From the NCBI RefSeq assembly GCF_003318295.1, contig NZ_QOCW01000015.1:1-64000 (forward strand): 64,000 nucleotides of DNA, given 5' to 3'. Numbering within the stretch: position 1 is the first letter of the stretch; each line of letters starts with the position of its first letter. This stretch comes from Bacillus taeanensis (GTDB lineage Bacteria > Bacillota > Bacilli > Bacillales > UBA6769). Under the pieces are notes generated by a model. That model saw only the letters and a list, made by a program, of their open reading frames with translations. It ran no database searches and was not told the origin of the DNA. Below are positions 37,018 to 46,691 of the stretch, one piece after another. The translations under genes and the position numbers were made by a program.

Positions 37018-37566
37018 TTATTCAAAGTTAATTTCTGCATCTTTTAATAAAGGATGCTTACTGTCTTTTTCAGATAAAATTGGATTTGAGATCGGCCAAT
37101 CAATTCCAAGTTCAGGATCATTCCATAGAATACCTCGATCATCTTCTGGTGAATAGTATTCATCAACTTTATATAGAACATTCGTATTAGGAGTAATTGT
37201 GCAAAAGGCATGTGCAAAGCCTTTTGGTACAAGAAGCTGACGTTTATTACTTTCACTTAAAATTACTCCAACCCACTGTCCAAAGGTTGAGGATGATTTT
37301 CTGATATCTACAACTACATCATAAATAGCTCCAGTAGCTACGCGTACAAGTTTTGTTTGCGCTTTGGGGTTTAGTTGATAATGTAATCCACGAAGAACTC
37401 CTGCTTCAACTGATAGTGAATGATTATCTTGGATAAACTTATAATCAATCCCAGCTTCATAAAAGACCTTTTCACTATAGCTTTCCGTAAAAAATCCACG
37501 ATGATCACCAAATACTTTTGGTTCAATAATTTTCACTCCAGAAAGCTTGGTTTCAATAATATTCAT
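37018..37566 (-). CDS. rmlC: dTDP-4-dehydrorhamnose 3,5-epimerase RmlC
   Basis: A 182-residue cupin epimerase. Motifs include DHRGFFTESY near residue 22, QDNHSLS, VLRGLHYQ with the catalytic His near 62, and PKGFAHAFC near 115. Full length. It lies between rmlA and rmlB. Confidence 0.95.
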   Translation of the reverse strand: MNIIETKLSGVKIIEPKVFGDHRGFFTESYSEKVFYEAGIDYKFIQDNHSLSVEAGVLRGLHYQLNPKAQTKLVRVATGAIYDVVVDIRKSSSTFGQWVGVILSESNKRQLLVPKGFAHAFCTITPNTNVLYKVDEYYSPEDDRGILWNDPELGIDWPISNPILSEKDSKHPLLKDAEINFE

Positions 37567-37595
37567 GCTTCCACTCCTATTATTTACAAAGTTTA

Positions 37596-38483
37596 CTATA
37601 CATGCTGTAAAGATTGTTTCGGATTAGCTATCCTCATTAAATACTTCCCATATTCGTTTTTCATTAACGGTTTTGCTAAAGCAATTAATTGTTCTCTTGA
37701 AATATATCCTTTATTAAATGCAATTTCTTCAATACAAGCTATTTTAAAGCTTTGGCGCTTTTCAATAGTCTCTATAAATTGCGAAGCTTCTAATAATGAT
37801 TCATGTGTTCCTGTATCTAACCATGCAAAGCCACGACCTAACAATTCTACATGTAGGTCACCCATTTCAAGATATGCTTTATTTACATCTGTAATTTCTA
37901 ATTCACCACGTGATGAAGGTTTGATATTTCTTGCAATATCTACTACACGGTTATCATAAAAATACAGGCCTGTTACTGCAAAATTAGTTTTGGGGTCAGA
38001 AGGCTTTTCTTCAATTGAAACAGCTTTTCCATTATCATCAAAATCTACTACACCAAAACGTTCAGGATCGTTTACATAATAACCAAAGACTGTTGCACTA
38101 CTTTCACGGTTTGCAGCATTTTCTAAAAGCTCTGTTAATCCATGTCCATAAAAAATATTGTCACCTAAAATTAATGCAACATCGTCATCACCGATAAATT
38201 CCTCACCAATAATAAAAGCTTGAGCTAATCCATCAGGAGAAGGTTGTACAGCATAAGATAGTGAAATTCCTAGCTCTGATCCATCACCAAGTAATTCTTC
38301 GAAACGAGGTGTATCTTCTGGAGTTGAAATAATAAGAATATCTTTAATTCCAGATAACATTAAAATTGATAGTGGATAATAAATCATTGGTTTATCATAA
38401 ATAGGTAATAGTTGTTTAGATATTGTTCTTGTTAACGGATAAAGTCTTGTTCCACTTCCACCTGCAAGAATGATGCCTTTCAT
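37596..38483 (-). CDS. rmlA: Glucose-1-phosphate thymidylyltransferase RmlA
   Basis: A 295-residue nucleotidyltransferase making dTDP-glucose. It has the [13 protein letters not shown] start, [28 protein letters not shown] near residue 107 and [19 protein letters not shown] near 158. The order rmlA-C-B-D follows in the operon, a complete dTDP-rhamnose set. Confidence 0.96.
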   Translation of the reverse strand: MKGIILAGGSGTRLYPLTRTISKQLLPIYDKPMIYYPLSILMLSGIKDILIISTPEDTPRFEELLGDGSELGISLSYAVQPSPDGLAQAFIIGEEFIGDDDVALILGDNIFYGHGLTELLENAANRESSATVFGYYVNDPERFGVVDFDDNGKAVSIEEKPSDPKTNFAVTGLYFYDNRVVDIARNIKPSSRGELEITDVNKAYLEMGDLHVELLGRGFAWLDTGTHESLLEASQFIETIEKRQSFKIACIEEIAFNKGYISREQLIALAKPLMKNEYGKYLMRIANPKQSLQHV

Positions 38484-38511
38484 CTTAATCCCCCCTATTT
38501 GTCAAAAAGTT

Positions 38512-39480
38512 TTACCAGTCAATTTCTGAATAGTACCTTTTAGCTACAGGTTCAGTAATCTCTTTAATTAATCGAATTTCCTCAGATGATAACTTCTTTT
38601 TCCATACCTTTGTATTTTCTTTACTATTCCGTTTTAAGACATGTACTTTATTTTTTTCAGCAATAGTTGGGTTTGAATTATCCGTAAAATCTTTAATTTT
38701 TTCTTGGATCTGTGGTGTATAATCCATTCCTAGATGTTCATAAAGCTCCTTAAATTTCTCAAATGGATCATTTGAAATATCTTCATGCCTAAATGCAATC
38801 ATGTTAGGGTTTCTATCAAGATACTTGAACAGAACCGTATAGATAGAAGTCCACCATAGGGCGCCTTCTTCAACAATCGATAAGTTTTTCACATCATAGT
38901 CCTTGATAATTTCAAGGATTTCTGGATGCTCCCTTAACAAATCAGGTTGATTTAAAAGATGTCTAAAATCAAAACGCCAATTTAAACGTTTTAAACTGCT
39001 TACAAATGCCGCAGGATGGCGTAATAAGATAACAACATCCATATTAAACTTTCGATGAAGCCATTCACTCGACATACATGCTATTGGATCTTTTAAAAAA
39101 TACCGCTCTATACTAGGAGTTAACTTAACCTTATAATAGTTTACATTCGGTTTACTTTTAATAATTGCTCTTCCTAAATAGTTTCTAGCTTTAATAAATA
39201 ATGGTTTATCTTGATTAACAACATCTAAAGGAGCTCGCTTATATTTAGCTTTCCCCTTTAATAAATCACAGAGTAAATTTTCATAATATTTTTCATTTTC
39301 CATTCCTTCATAAATATATATAAAATTTTCGTGTATACCTTCAATCCCAAATTGAACATTAAATGGTTCATGAAAATAACCAATTGATGACGAAAGATCT
39401 AACATCCTTCCTACAAACGTTGTACCGCTTCGCGGGGCGCCTGTTAATAAAATTGGTTTCTTTACAGCTTTTTTGAGCAT
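38512..39480 (-). CDS. PAPS-dependent sulfotransferase, first of three
   Basis: A 322-residue protein with a 5'-phosphosulfate-binding loop at the N-terminus (LTGAPRSGTTFVGRML, residues 12-27) and a 3'-phosphate-binding stretch VVILLRHPAAFVSSLKR near residue 155, the two hallmarks of the sulfotransferase fold. YFHEPFNV follows the first motif. It should transfer sulfate from PAPS to a sugar hydroxyl of the growing lipid-linked unit. It is soluble, without a membrane anchor. Substrate is unknown. Confidence 0.85.
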   Translation of the reverse strand: MLKKAVKKPILLTGAPRSGTTFVGRMLDLSSSIGYFHEPFNVQFGIEGIHENFIYIYEGMENEKYYENLLCDLLKGKAKYKRAPLDVVNQDKPLFIKARNYLGRAIIKSKPNVNYYKVKLTPSIERYFLKDPIACMSSEWLHRKFNMDVVILLRHPAAFVSSLKRLNWRFDFRHLLNQPDLLREHPEILEIIKDYDVKNLSIVEEGALWWTSIYTVLFKYLDRNPNMIAFRHEDISNDPFEKFKELYEHLGMDYTPQIQEKIKDFTDNSNPTIAEKNKVHVLKRNSKENTKVWKKKLSSEEIRLIKEITEPVAKRYYSEIDW

Positions 39481-39537
39481 TGATAAACTCCTCCTTTCAC
39501 TTTAAAACTTGTTCACAATAAACTTTAATTGCTGATT

Positions 39538-40488
39538 TTAATTGACATCCCATACTTTTCTTAATTTTGATAAATCTTTATTTAGCAAACTTTCTAGTTG
39601 TTGAAGGTCAGTTTCATAAACTTCCTTTAAAAAGTTTTTAGAGTTTTCATCCATTTTTGGCTTTTCTGTACGCTTAAACAATACTTTATCCTTAATTCCT
39701 GTTCGGAATGCTTGTGGCACAAACTTGGCTGCATTACGAATCATCGGATTCCCCATCACCTTTTGTGCTAATTTATTCCTGGGTGCAGCATAACGCAAGT
39801 ATACTTTATCCTTCTCAAATGCTAACAAGTTAAAATCAACATCTAAAAAGCCACAAATTTCTTCCATTAAACTTTCACGATTGCTTTTTAAATCTTCAAA
39901 TAGTAAAACTTTGATTTGATCATCTCCAAAAGTTTCCAAATACCGTTTAACCTGCTCATAATACAATCCAAGCTCTACATATAAGTGAGAGACTCCCCAG
40001 CCTTTTTCTTTTTTACTGTAATCTTCTTTTAATGCCTCATAAAATGATTTTGTTTGAACACCTTGACGAAAGTCCATTAAATAATGAGAATAGGCTCTTT
40101 CAATAGGATCTCGTAATAAAATAATTATTTTCCCATCAGGGGCTTTTTCATAAATATTTAAAGGTGCTTTCTCTGACCAAAGATAAGATGGGCTTGCCTC
40201 CCCTTTTAGCATACCATCCTCGCAGCCCTCAAATAACTTTAAATAGTCAACCTCATTCGAAACGACTGGAACAATATGCCTTTGTTCCTTTGTTGGATTA
40301 ACCTGAGCAAAAAAATGTGGTTCTTTCATCGTTGACATATAAACATTTGGGTGACTGTTTAAATAGTAGTATAAAGAAGTAGTTCCACATTTAGCTGCTC
40401 CGACAATATAAAAATTGGGCCATCTTGATAAACTCTTGTTTAAGTTTTCTTTTTTTATTTTCTCCACTCTCTGATGGCTCCTTTCCAT
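39538..40488 (-). CDS. PAPS-dependent sulfotransferase, second of three
   Basis: A 316-residue protein resembling the heparan/NDST-type sulfotransferase domain. The 5'-phosphosulfate loop is IVGAAKCGTTSLYYYL near residue 28, followed by KEPHFFA (the catalytic-region motif of that group); the 3'-phosphate motif is IILLRDPIERAYSHY near residue 125. The first ATG has no good ribosome site; a GTG seven codons later follows AAAGGAG and may be the true start. It is different in sequence from the two neighbouring sulfotransferases, so each probably sulfates a different position. Confidence 0.85.
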   Translation of the reverse strand: MERSHQRVEKIKKENLNKSLSRWPNFYIVGAAKCGTTSLYYYLNSHPNVYMSTMKEPHFFAQVNPTKEQRHIVPVVSNEVDYLKLFEGCEDGMLKGEASPSYLWSEKAPLNIYEKAPDGKIIILLRDPIERAYSHYLMDFRQGVQTKSFYEALKEDYSKKEKGWGVSHLYVELGLYYEQVKRYLETFGDDQIKVLLFEDLKSNRESLMEEICGFLDVDFNLLAFEKDKVYLRYAAPRNKLAQKVMGNPMIRNAAKFVPQAFRTGIKDKVLFKRTEKPKMDENSKNFLKEVYETDLQQLESLLNKDLSKLRKVWDVN

Positions 40489-40528
40489 GTTAAGTTATCA
40501 ATGGGAGTTATTTCTCATTAAAATACCT

Positions 40529-41425
40529 TTACATATATCCCTTTTCATGAAGGTTTATATTTAAAAGCTTACTTAGTTCGTTGTTAGATTCTTCATAATA
40601 ATTCCCTATAATTTCCCTAACTTCGTTTTTTATTGTATTTTTTGCTACTTGTTTACCAACTGCCTTGTCCATAACACGTAGAGAACGCCTTAATAAAAAC
40701 CTGCCTGGTAAGTTTATAACTGGATATTGAGCCATTGATGGATAATAATTAAAAATATTAGTCGGTCGTAAAATTTTGATTGATAAATCGGAAAAACTCT
40801 TATTAACTAAAGATTTATTTTGACTATAATTAAATTCTTGATTTATCCCTATAAATTTGCACAAATCTTTTATTAAACCGTTTGGATTACTTTTAAAGTC
40901 CTCATATAAGGAAACCATTACATTTTCTTTTCCAAATAGATCTTGATAGTATTTGATTAAATAAAAGTACTCAAAATGCTGAAGGCTAAATGAAGGTATC
41001 CTTTCTGGAGGGTCACCTTTCAAATAATTTCTTACTGTCCCTGTTCCACCTTCTCTAACATATTGTTTATAATTAGACGCTATTATATCTATTTGATTCC
41101 TAATAACAATCCATATTTTTGCTTTTGGAAAAACTTCATATAATCGGTCCGCAATTTCTTTACTATCATATCCACCTGAATGGGGATTTCCCGAAAGCCT
41201 TTCGGAAGAAAGAACGGACGTTTCCCCCTTTTGCAAACATTCCTGAATTTTATCCTCAAAAAAAATTTTCGTGCTATTCCCATTAAAGTGCAAACTATGT
41301 GGATAGACAATTTTCTCGACAATCTCCTCGTAACTAAATGGTGTAGTTAACTGAGAATGTTCTTTAAAAAAAGTTTTTTGAAACCAAGTAGTACCCGTTT
41401 TATGATATCCGATATGAATTAACAT
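40529..41425 (-). CDS. PAPS-dependent sulfotransferase, third of three
   Basis: A 298-residue protein starting MLIHIGYHKTGTTWFQ, whose HKTGTT is the 5'-phosphosulfate-binding loop. The stretch KIWIVIRNQIDIIASNYKQY near residue 105 is the 3'-phosphate-binding segment. Residues after 210 are basic. It lies between the second sulfotransferase and the flippase. Substrate is unknown. Confidence 0.82.
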   Translation of the reverse strand: MLIHIGYHKTGTTWFQKTFFKEHSQLTTPFSYEEIVEKIVYPHSLHFNGNSTKIFFEDKIQECLQKGETSVLSSERLSGNPHSGGYDSKEIADRLYEVFPKAKIWIVIRNQIDIIASNYKQYVREGGTGTVRNYLKGDPPERIPSFSLQHFEYFYLIKYYQDLFGKENVMVSLYEDFKSNPNGLIKDLCKFIGINQEFNYSQNKSLVNKSFSDLSIKILRPTNIFNYYPSMAQYPVINLPGRFLLRRSLRVMDKAVGKQVAKNTIKNEVREIIGNYYEESNNELSKLLNINLHEKGYM

Positions 41426-41470
41426 AAAAGTTCCTTTAACCTCCTAAATAAAGAACCTATATCAAATAAG

Positions 41471-42988
41471 TCACTTAGTCATTCCAAACATTCGATTTAG
41501 TGCTCTTTTCTCTTGAATATTAAGTTCATTTGTTGTTAATAAAAGTAATAAGTAGATTATAATAAAACTAATACAGCCTATAATAATTAAAATAAAAGAA
41601 GGAATAAATTCCCTTAAAAAAGAATTTATTATAGACAATAATAATCCTGTTATGATAGAACATAATATTATCCTAATCGCTGAATCACCCTTAATAACCC
41701 AAGGGGTATTTTTCCTAGAATAAAAGTATATTAAAATTGGATAAATTAAAAAGCTTATTAAAGTTGCATTTGCTGCTCCTACATAACCATAATCAGGAAT
41801 TAGCAATGCATTTAGAAGTAAATTAAACACTGTCGCAATAACTACAAACCAAAGCATTATTCTTGTTTTTTCTTCAACTTCTAAGCCTTTATGACCAAAC
41901 ATTGAGAACTTCCATACTACCATCCCTATTATGAGTACAGGTATTATTTGCTTACCTTCCCTAAATTCTTCACCAAGTAAAATATTGGTAATTTCAGTAC
42001 GGAAGACAATTATATAAACAGTTAATGGAACTATAACAATTAGAAATACTCTCGAAAACCTGGATATTACCTCCTTTAGTTTCTCCCTATCTAAATTATC
42101 AGCAGCATTCATGATAACTGGATGTGCTGATGTTAAAAGAGGTGTGCTAATTAAGCCCAACGCTGTCATTACTAGTGAATAGTTAGCGGAATATATTCCT
42201 ACCTGCTCACTGGTACTAAAGTACTCTAACATATAACGGTCACCTAAATTTAATAAGGAAGTACCTAAAAACCAACCTAACATTGGAAAACCATAAACCA
42301 TAAATTTCATTGAAAATCCCCAAAATAATTTCAGATTTTTACCAATAGGTGATTTTTCAATGTGAAATAGTCCACTTGCCACATACATAGGTACAATTAA
42401 ACAAGCAAAAGAGATAATCCCCCCCCAAACTAATCCAATTATTTCCTTTTTGATAAGCAAAATCCAAACTAAAGCAATTAACAATTTTAAAATAGCATTT
42501 AAAACTTGAAATAGTCTGTAGTATTTTGCCTTTAGATCTGCCCTATATATTGTCGATATTATAGAATAAATACTCTGTAATATAATTAAAATTACAGATG
42601 GCCAATAGTAAACCTCGTAATCACCCATTAACGTATTCATAAAAGGAGCAAAGGAAATTGAAATTAAACCACAACCAATTATTAAACCAAAAATCATATA
42701 ATTTATATGGAGATTAAATTCAGTTTGTTTGTTGTTTTTTTTATAAATTGGTCGATACCTCTGGATTGATTGGTTTATCCATTGAGATATCAGTGCAACA
42801 AAAATACCGGTCGAAGCTATTACTATTGAATACTGACCAAAACTTTCAGCAGAAAAAAGCCTTGTTACAATTGTAACAGTTAAAACATTTAGGAAGGCAG
42901 GTATTAATATAGCAGGGGCATATACTAATGAATCTTTTTTGAACTTTTTTAATAGACTATCCGCATTTATATCTAATTGGCTATTCAT
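41471..42988 (-). CDS. Wzx-type polysaccharide flippase
   Basis: A 505-residue membrane protein with about fourteen hydrophobic segments and no soluble domain, the size and pattern of the MOP-superfamily polysaccharide exporters. RLFSAESFGQYSIVIASTGIF near residue 40 is typical (shown in part). It should move the finished lipid-linked repeat unit across the membrane for Wzy polymerisation. Confidence 0.87.
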   Translation of the reverse strand: MNSQLDINADSLLKKFKKDSLVYAPAILIPAFLNVLTVTIVTRLFSAESFGQYSIVIASTGIFVALISQWINQSIQRYRPIYKKNNKQTEFNLHINYMIFGLIIGCGLISISFAPFMNTLMGDYEVYYWPSVILIILQSIYSIISTIYRADLKAKYYRLFQVLNAILKLLIALVWILLIKKEIIGLVWGGIISFACLIVPMYVASGLFHIEKSPIGKNLKLFWGFSMKFMVYGFPMLGWFLGTSLLNLGDRYMLEYFSTSEQVGIYSANYSLVMTALGLISTPLLTSAHPVIMNAADNLDREKLKEVISRFSRVFLIVIVPLTVYIIVFRTEITNILLGEEFREGKQIIPVLIIGMVVWKFSMFGHKGLEVEEKTRIMLWFVVIATVFNLLLNALLIPDYGYVGAANATLISFLIYPILIYFYSRKNTPWVIKGDSAIRIILCSIITGLLLSIINSFLREFIPSFILIIIGCISFIIIYLLLLLTTNELNIQEKRALNRMFGMTK

Positions 42989-43080
42989 AATATATTCTAC
43001 CTTTCACAAAAGCTCTAAAATTGACTAACCTATTATAAAAATAATAAAGAATCAACTTAAATATTAACTGTGTTTCAAAT

Positions 43081-44367
43081 TTAATATTTACTATGCAATA
43101 AACAATATCGTTTTGCACTTGCCATCCCTATTAATATCCAAAATAAGGATCCTATTTGCTCCCAATTATATATTTCAAAGGTTATTCCATTAAGACTTAA
43201 ACCTAAGATAATAAATAATACCCACATATTGCCATTCAACTTTTGCATAGAGTAAACCTTTATAGACTTATATATAGTAAAACCTAACAATCCTAAGCCC
43301 AGAACACCCATTTCAACAAGAAATGTTAAATATATATTATCTATTACAAGTAATGCATCTGGAGGTGGATATTCTTGAAGTAAGATTTTAGAACCCCCAA
43401 TCCCATGCCCAAATAAAAAGGAAATTGGATCTTCTAAAACTCTTTGAAAAGACCAACCATACATATATTGACGGTGTGAGAATGAAAAATGGCCACTATC
43501 TGTTAATGCTAGCCTTTGAGAAATATCGGCTGCAAAAGGAGACAATGAAAAAGCTATTAATATTACTGTACCTATTACCCAGGATTTTAATTTCTTAAAT
43601 ACACCATATTTATAAAGAATGTAAATAAAGACTCCAATTAGCGATAACCAAGTACCTCTAGAATATGTTAAAAAGATAGCAAATAATATTGTAAGAATAA
43701 TAGGAACCTGCAAAAATAGAATTATTCTTCCTTTTTTAGTCAAAATATCGTCTAGTAAAATTAATACTGAAGGCATTAGGACTGCGGCAAGTACAACTGG
43801 ATGTCCAATAGTTCCAGACGCCCTAACACTACTAATTGCTCCTTCGATTCCATTAGTTCCAGCATACCACCAGTTTTCACCTGCTGAGGTTATTATTGGG
43901 TTAACATAAGTTGAGTAAATAACTAAAATTGCTTGTATTATCCCACCTATAATTATTGATTTACGTAAATAACTTTCGAATCTAAAAAATACTATTATTT
44001 TCCCCAGAAAATAAGAACCAATAATTACAAGGAAAAAATAAGCTAATTTTGTAACATCTTTGTAATTGATGATTACTGTTAATGCTAAAAGGTACATACT
44101 AACATCAATTGAGCTTAGCTTAGGTACTTTTCCTACTAATAACAAATACATAATACATATAAGAAGTGTCATTAATAAAGTTATTCTAGTAAATGAGATT
44201 GCACCTAGAGGAGTATCTACTACCTTAAAGATAGGAACTGCTGAACTAGAGGGAAGGTTAGTAATTCCTATAATTAATACCCCTATTATAAGGTTAATTA
44301 TATATAAGATAATACTATTATTATTCCTAGTACTAATAACATTATTTAAATAATTTTGTTCTTTCAA
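43081..44367 (-). CDS. Wzy-type O-antigen/EPS polymerase
   Basis: A membrane protein of about 428 residues with ten to twelve hydrophobic segments and a large loop near residues 290-340 (SHRQYMYGWSFQRVLEDP followed by FGHGIGGSKILL), the pattern of the Wzy_C/O-antigen ligase family. FLTYSRGTWLSLIGV near 240 is the most typical motif. It should join flipped repeat units into a long chain. The TTG at 44367 has a good GGTGGAGGG site; a GTG four codons upstream overlaps that site. Confidence 0.82.
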   Translation of the reverse strand: MKEQNYLNNVISTRNNNSIILYIINLIIGVLIIGITNLPSSSAVPIFKVVDTPLGAISFTRITLLMTLLICIMYLLLVGKVPKLSSIDVSMYLLALTVIINYKDVTKLAYFFLVIIGSYFLGKIIVFFRFESYLRKSIIIGGIIQAILVIYSTYVNPIITSAGENWWYAGTNGIEGAISSVRASGTIGHPVVLAAVLMPSVLILLDDILTKKGRIILFLQVPIILTILFAIFLTYSRGTWLSLIGVFIYILYKYGVFKKLKSWVIGTVILIAFSLSPFAADISQRLALTDSGHFSFSHRQYMYGWSFQRVLEDPISFLFGHGIGGSKILLQEYPPPDALLVIDNIYLTFLVEMGVLGLGLLGFTIYKSIKVYSMQKLNGNMWVLFIILGLSLNGITFEIYNWEQIGSLFWILIGMASAKRYCLLHSKY

Positions 44368-44403
44368 ATCTCCCTCCACCTTATAAAAAGAATTAAACAG
44401 CCT

Positions 44404-45342
44404 TTATTTTTTTTTCAATAATCCTTTATTTCCAACCATTGCATCATATAAGCCTTGATAGATCATAGCTAACTTTTCCTTTTTCCTTGTTTCTTGGCTA
44501 ATTACCAACCTTACATGTTTCTTTACTAATTTTAAAACGATTGTAAAGGTTGGGATGATCTTTTCAGCATTAGAGTAAACTTTTTTGATAAAAAAGATAT
44601 TATTTCGAATATCGTAATATTCAATAATTGGCGAATGGTCTTTTTTTTCTCTACCAGTAGAAGAACCTACTTTGTGCCAAACAATTGATTCGGGAACATA
44701 TACTAACTTCCATCCATTCTTTTTGGCGCGAAGACTCCATTCAGCATCCTCATAATACATAAAAAAGTCGTCATCAAGCATTCCGATTTGCTGAATTAAT
44801 TCAGCTTTTACTAACAGGCTGCATCCTGTAATAAAATCTGTTTCCGACAATTCATTATATAATGTATTTTTAGCATCCTGTTCATCTAAACCACGATGTC
44901 TCGGCAAACCTAACGAATTAAAATAACCGCCTGCATACCAAAGAAGATCGGAATTATAATAATAAATTTTAGATCCTGCCATTCCGATTTTGTTATCTTC
45001 TGTCAATGCGGACACCATTTTAAGGAGCGCATTAGAATCTACTTCTGTATCGTTATTAATTAACCATACATACTGTACTCCATCTTTTAACGCTTCCTTC
45101 ATTGCCAAATTGTTGCCACCCGAAAACCCTAAGTTATCTTTAGACTGGATAAATTTCAATTCCTTACTTTGTTTGTTTTTTATCCAGGAATGAAGCCTCT
45201 CCCCTGATCCATCTGGTGACTGATTATCAACAACATATATGGTTTTACTTGAGTAATTTAACTGCAGCAATGAATTAATGCATGCTGTTGTATCTTCATA
45301 ACCATTATAGTTAACTAGAATAACTCCTACGTGAGGCTGCAC
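44404..45342 (-). CDS. Family 2 glycosyltransferase, rhamnosyltransferase-like
   Basis: A protein of about 312 residues starting VQPHVGVILVNYNG, the first strand of a GT-A family 2 domain. Donor motifs are VVDNQSPDGS, NLGFSGGNN, and the metal-binding WLINNDTEVD near residue 98; FMYYEDAEWSLRAKKNGW near 200 is the acceptor-side motif. The combination is typical of WbbL-type rhamnosyltransferases, which fits the rml genes. GTG at 45342 or 45351 may be the start; both overlap the end of the preceding gene. Confidence 0.83.
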   Translation of the reverse strand: MQPHVGVILVNYNGYEDTTACINSLLQLNYSSKTIYVVDNQSPDGSGERLHSWIKNKQSKELKFIQSKDNLGFSGGNNLAMKEALKDGVQYVWLINNDTEVDSNALLKMVSALTEDNKIGMAGSKIYYYNSDLLWYAGGYFNSLGLPRHRGLDEQDAKNTLYNELSETDFITGCSLLVKAELIQQIGMLDDDFFMYYEDAEWSLRAKKNGWKLVYVPESIVWHKVGSSTGREKKDHSPIIEYYDIRNNIFFIKKVYSNAEKIIPTFTIVLKLVKKHVRLVISQETRKKEKLAMIYQGLYDAMVGNKGLLKKK

Positions 45343-46645
45343 GATTAGCACCTACTTTTGTATTAGAATTAAAAAGTTGATCATATTGCTTAAAAATAGC
45401 ATCTTTCGTATATGTTTGGGTATAGAAGTTCTTTGCATTTTTTGAAAATTCTTCATTTGTTTTGACATTACACAGCATTTCTATTAATGCTGGATATTTA
45501 TCTAAATCGTCTTCAACGATACAGTTTAACTTGTTTGTTACATCAATTCCTTCGACACCAAATCCTGTGGAAATGATCGGAAGACCATATGACATAGCAT
45601 CAAGTGTTTTTAACTTTACGCCGCTTCCAAATACTAAAGGAATAAGCATTCCACAAGCTTCATTAAACACTGCTTCTAAATCTTTCACATACCCTTCAAC
45701 ACTAATATGATCTTTATAATTTGCAGCGATATTTAACAGCTCTTCATCTGCATTTCTTCCGATAATTCGCAATTTAAAATTCGGTACCTGTTTAATAACC
45801 TCATCCATTTGGGTAGTAATAAAATGGACAATTGAAAATTTGTTATGAGGAATATTTAAAGAACCTAGAAAGATAAATTCGGCATTACCGTTATACGCTC
45901 TATTCAATTCGGCCTTATTACCGTTTAGCAACAATGGATTCACGGCTTCAACACTTGGATTATTTGTTGCCTCTCTTAAATGAGCTGTTTCCTGGCTGCT
46001 AATAAGTAAATTTTTATCAAAGAAGTTTACAATTCGCTTTTCCGTTTGCCACACTAACTTTTTTTCTAACTCTAAAATGAATTTTAACATGGGACGAAAA
46101 TTAACGATTGGCCTTAAGAAACTAGGAACAAACTTGTCGAAATTTCCTAATGGATTTAAGTTTGCGCTTGGAAACTTCTTCAATGTACGAATCATGTTTT
46201 GATACCTAATTGAAAACAAATCATCCAAATAAAGAATCTTATAACCTGTTACATGTGAAATATCTTTTTCAAAAAATTGTCCAATTCGAAACGTATCGCA
46301 AATTATAATATCAGGCTGTGATTTATCAAGAAGCTGCTGAAGTTCTTGTCCTACTTTCCTAGAGTAAATCATTGCCTCTTGTATGCTCTTATCACGTTTT
46401 AATAAAACATGTAGCAATAAATTTTTCAGTTTTTCAGCGGTACTGGCTTTATCAATAGATATAAGCTTTACCGGCACGTTTTGGGCGATTTCTTCTTTGT
46501 CATTAATTAGTACATATTCAATATTTTCACCGCCAAACCGTTCAACTAAGTAAGTAAGAAAACCATTTAACACAACCTTCTTACCATTATCAATTTTAAA
46601 CGGATATAAGGTACTTATAAAAACCACTTTGGCATGATTGCGCAT
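45311..46645 (-). CDS. GT-B glycosyltransferase, family 4 type
   Basis: A protein of about 444 residues with a two-domain GT-B fold. The N-terminal part starts HAKVVFISTLYPFKIDNGKK; the C-terminal donor domain (about 270-400) has FIFLGSLNIPHNKFSI and FGSGVKLKTLDAMSYGLPII near residue 355, the loop that binds the nucleotide sugar in family 4. The ATG with AAAGGA is chosen; the longer frame has 23 extra residues without a ribosome site. Linkage and sugar are unknown; mannosyl transfer from GDP-mannose is one option. Confidence 0.8.
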   Translation of the reverse strand: MRNHAKVVFISTLYPFKIDNGKKVVLNGFLTYLVERFGGENIEYVLINDKEEIAQNVPVKLISIDKASTAEKLKNLLLHVLLKRDKSIQEAMIYSRKVGQELQQLLDKSQPDIIICDTFRIGQFFEKDISHVTGYKILYLDDLFSIRYQNMIRTLKKFPSANLNPLGNFDKFVPSFLRPIVNFRPMLKFILELEKKLVWQTEKRIVNFFDKNLLISSQETAHLREATNNPSVEAVNPLLLNGNKAELNRAYNGNAEFIFLGSLNIPHNKFSIVHFITTQMDEVIKQVPNFKLRIIGRNADEELLNIAANYKDHISVEGYVKDLEAVFNEACGMLIPLVFGSGVKLKTLDAMSYGLPIISTGFGVEGIDVTNKLNCIVEDDLDKYPALIEMLCNVKTNEEFSKNAKNFYTQTYTKDAIFKQYDQLFNSNTKVGANRAASRRSYSS

Positions 46646-46691
46646 ATCATAACATTCCTTTAATTGATTTAAGTCTATAAGGTTTCTTCTT

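Noticed and set aside
37420..37959. Plus-strand 179-residue frame across rmlC and rmlA
   Set aside because: It lies antisense to two confidently identified genes and their gap and shows no domain.
39538..41425. Sulfotransferases as recent tandem duplicates
   Set aside because: The phosphosulfate loops and overall sequences differ strongly, so they look like three distinct subfamilies.
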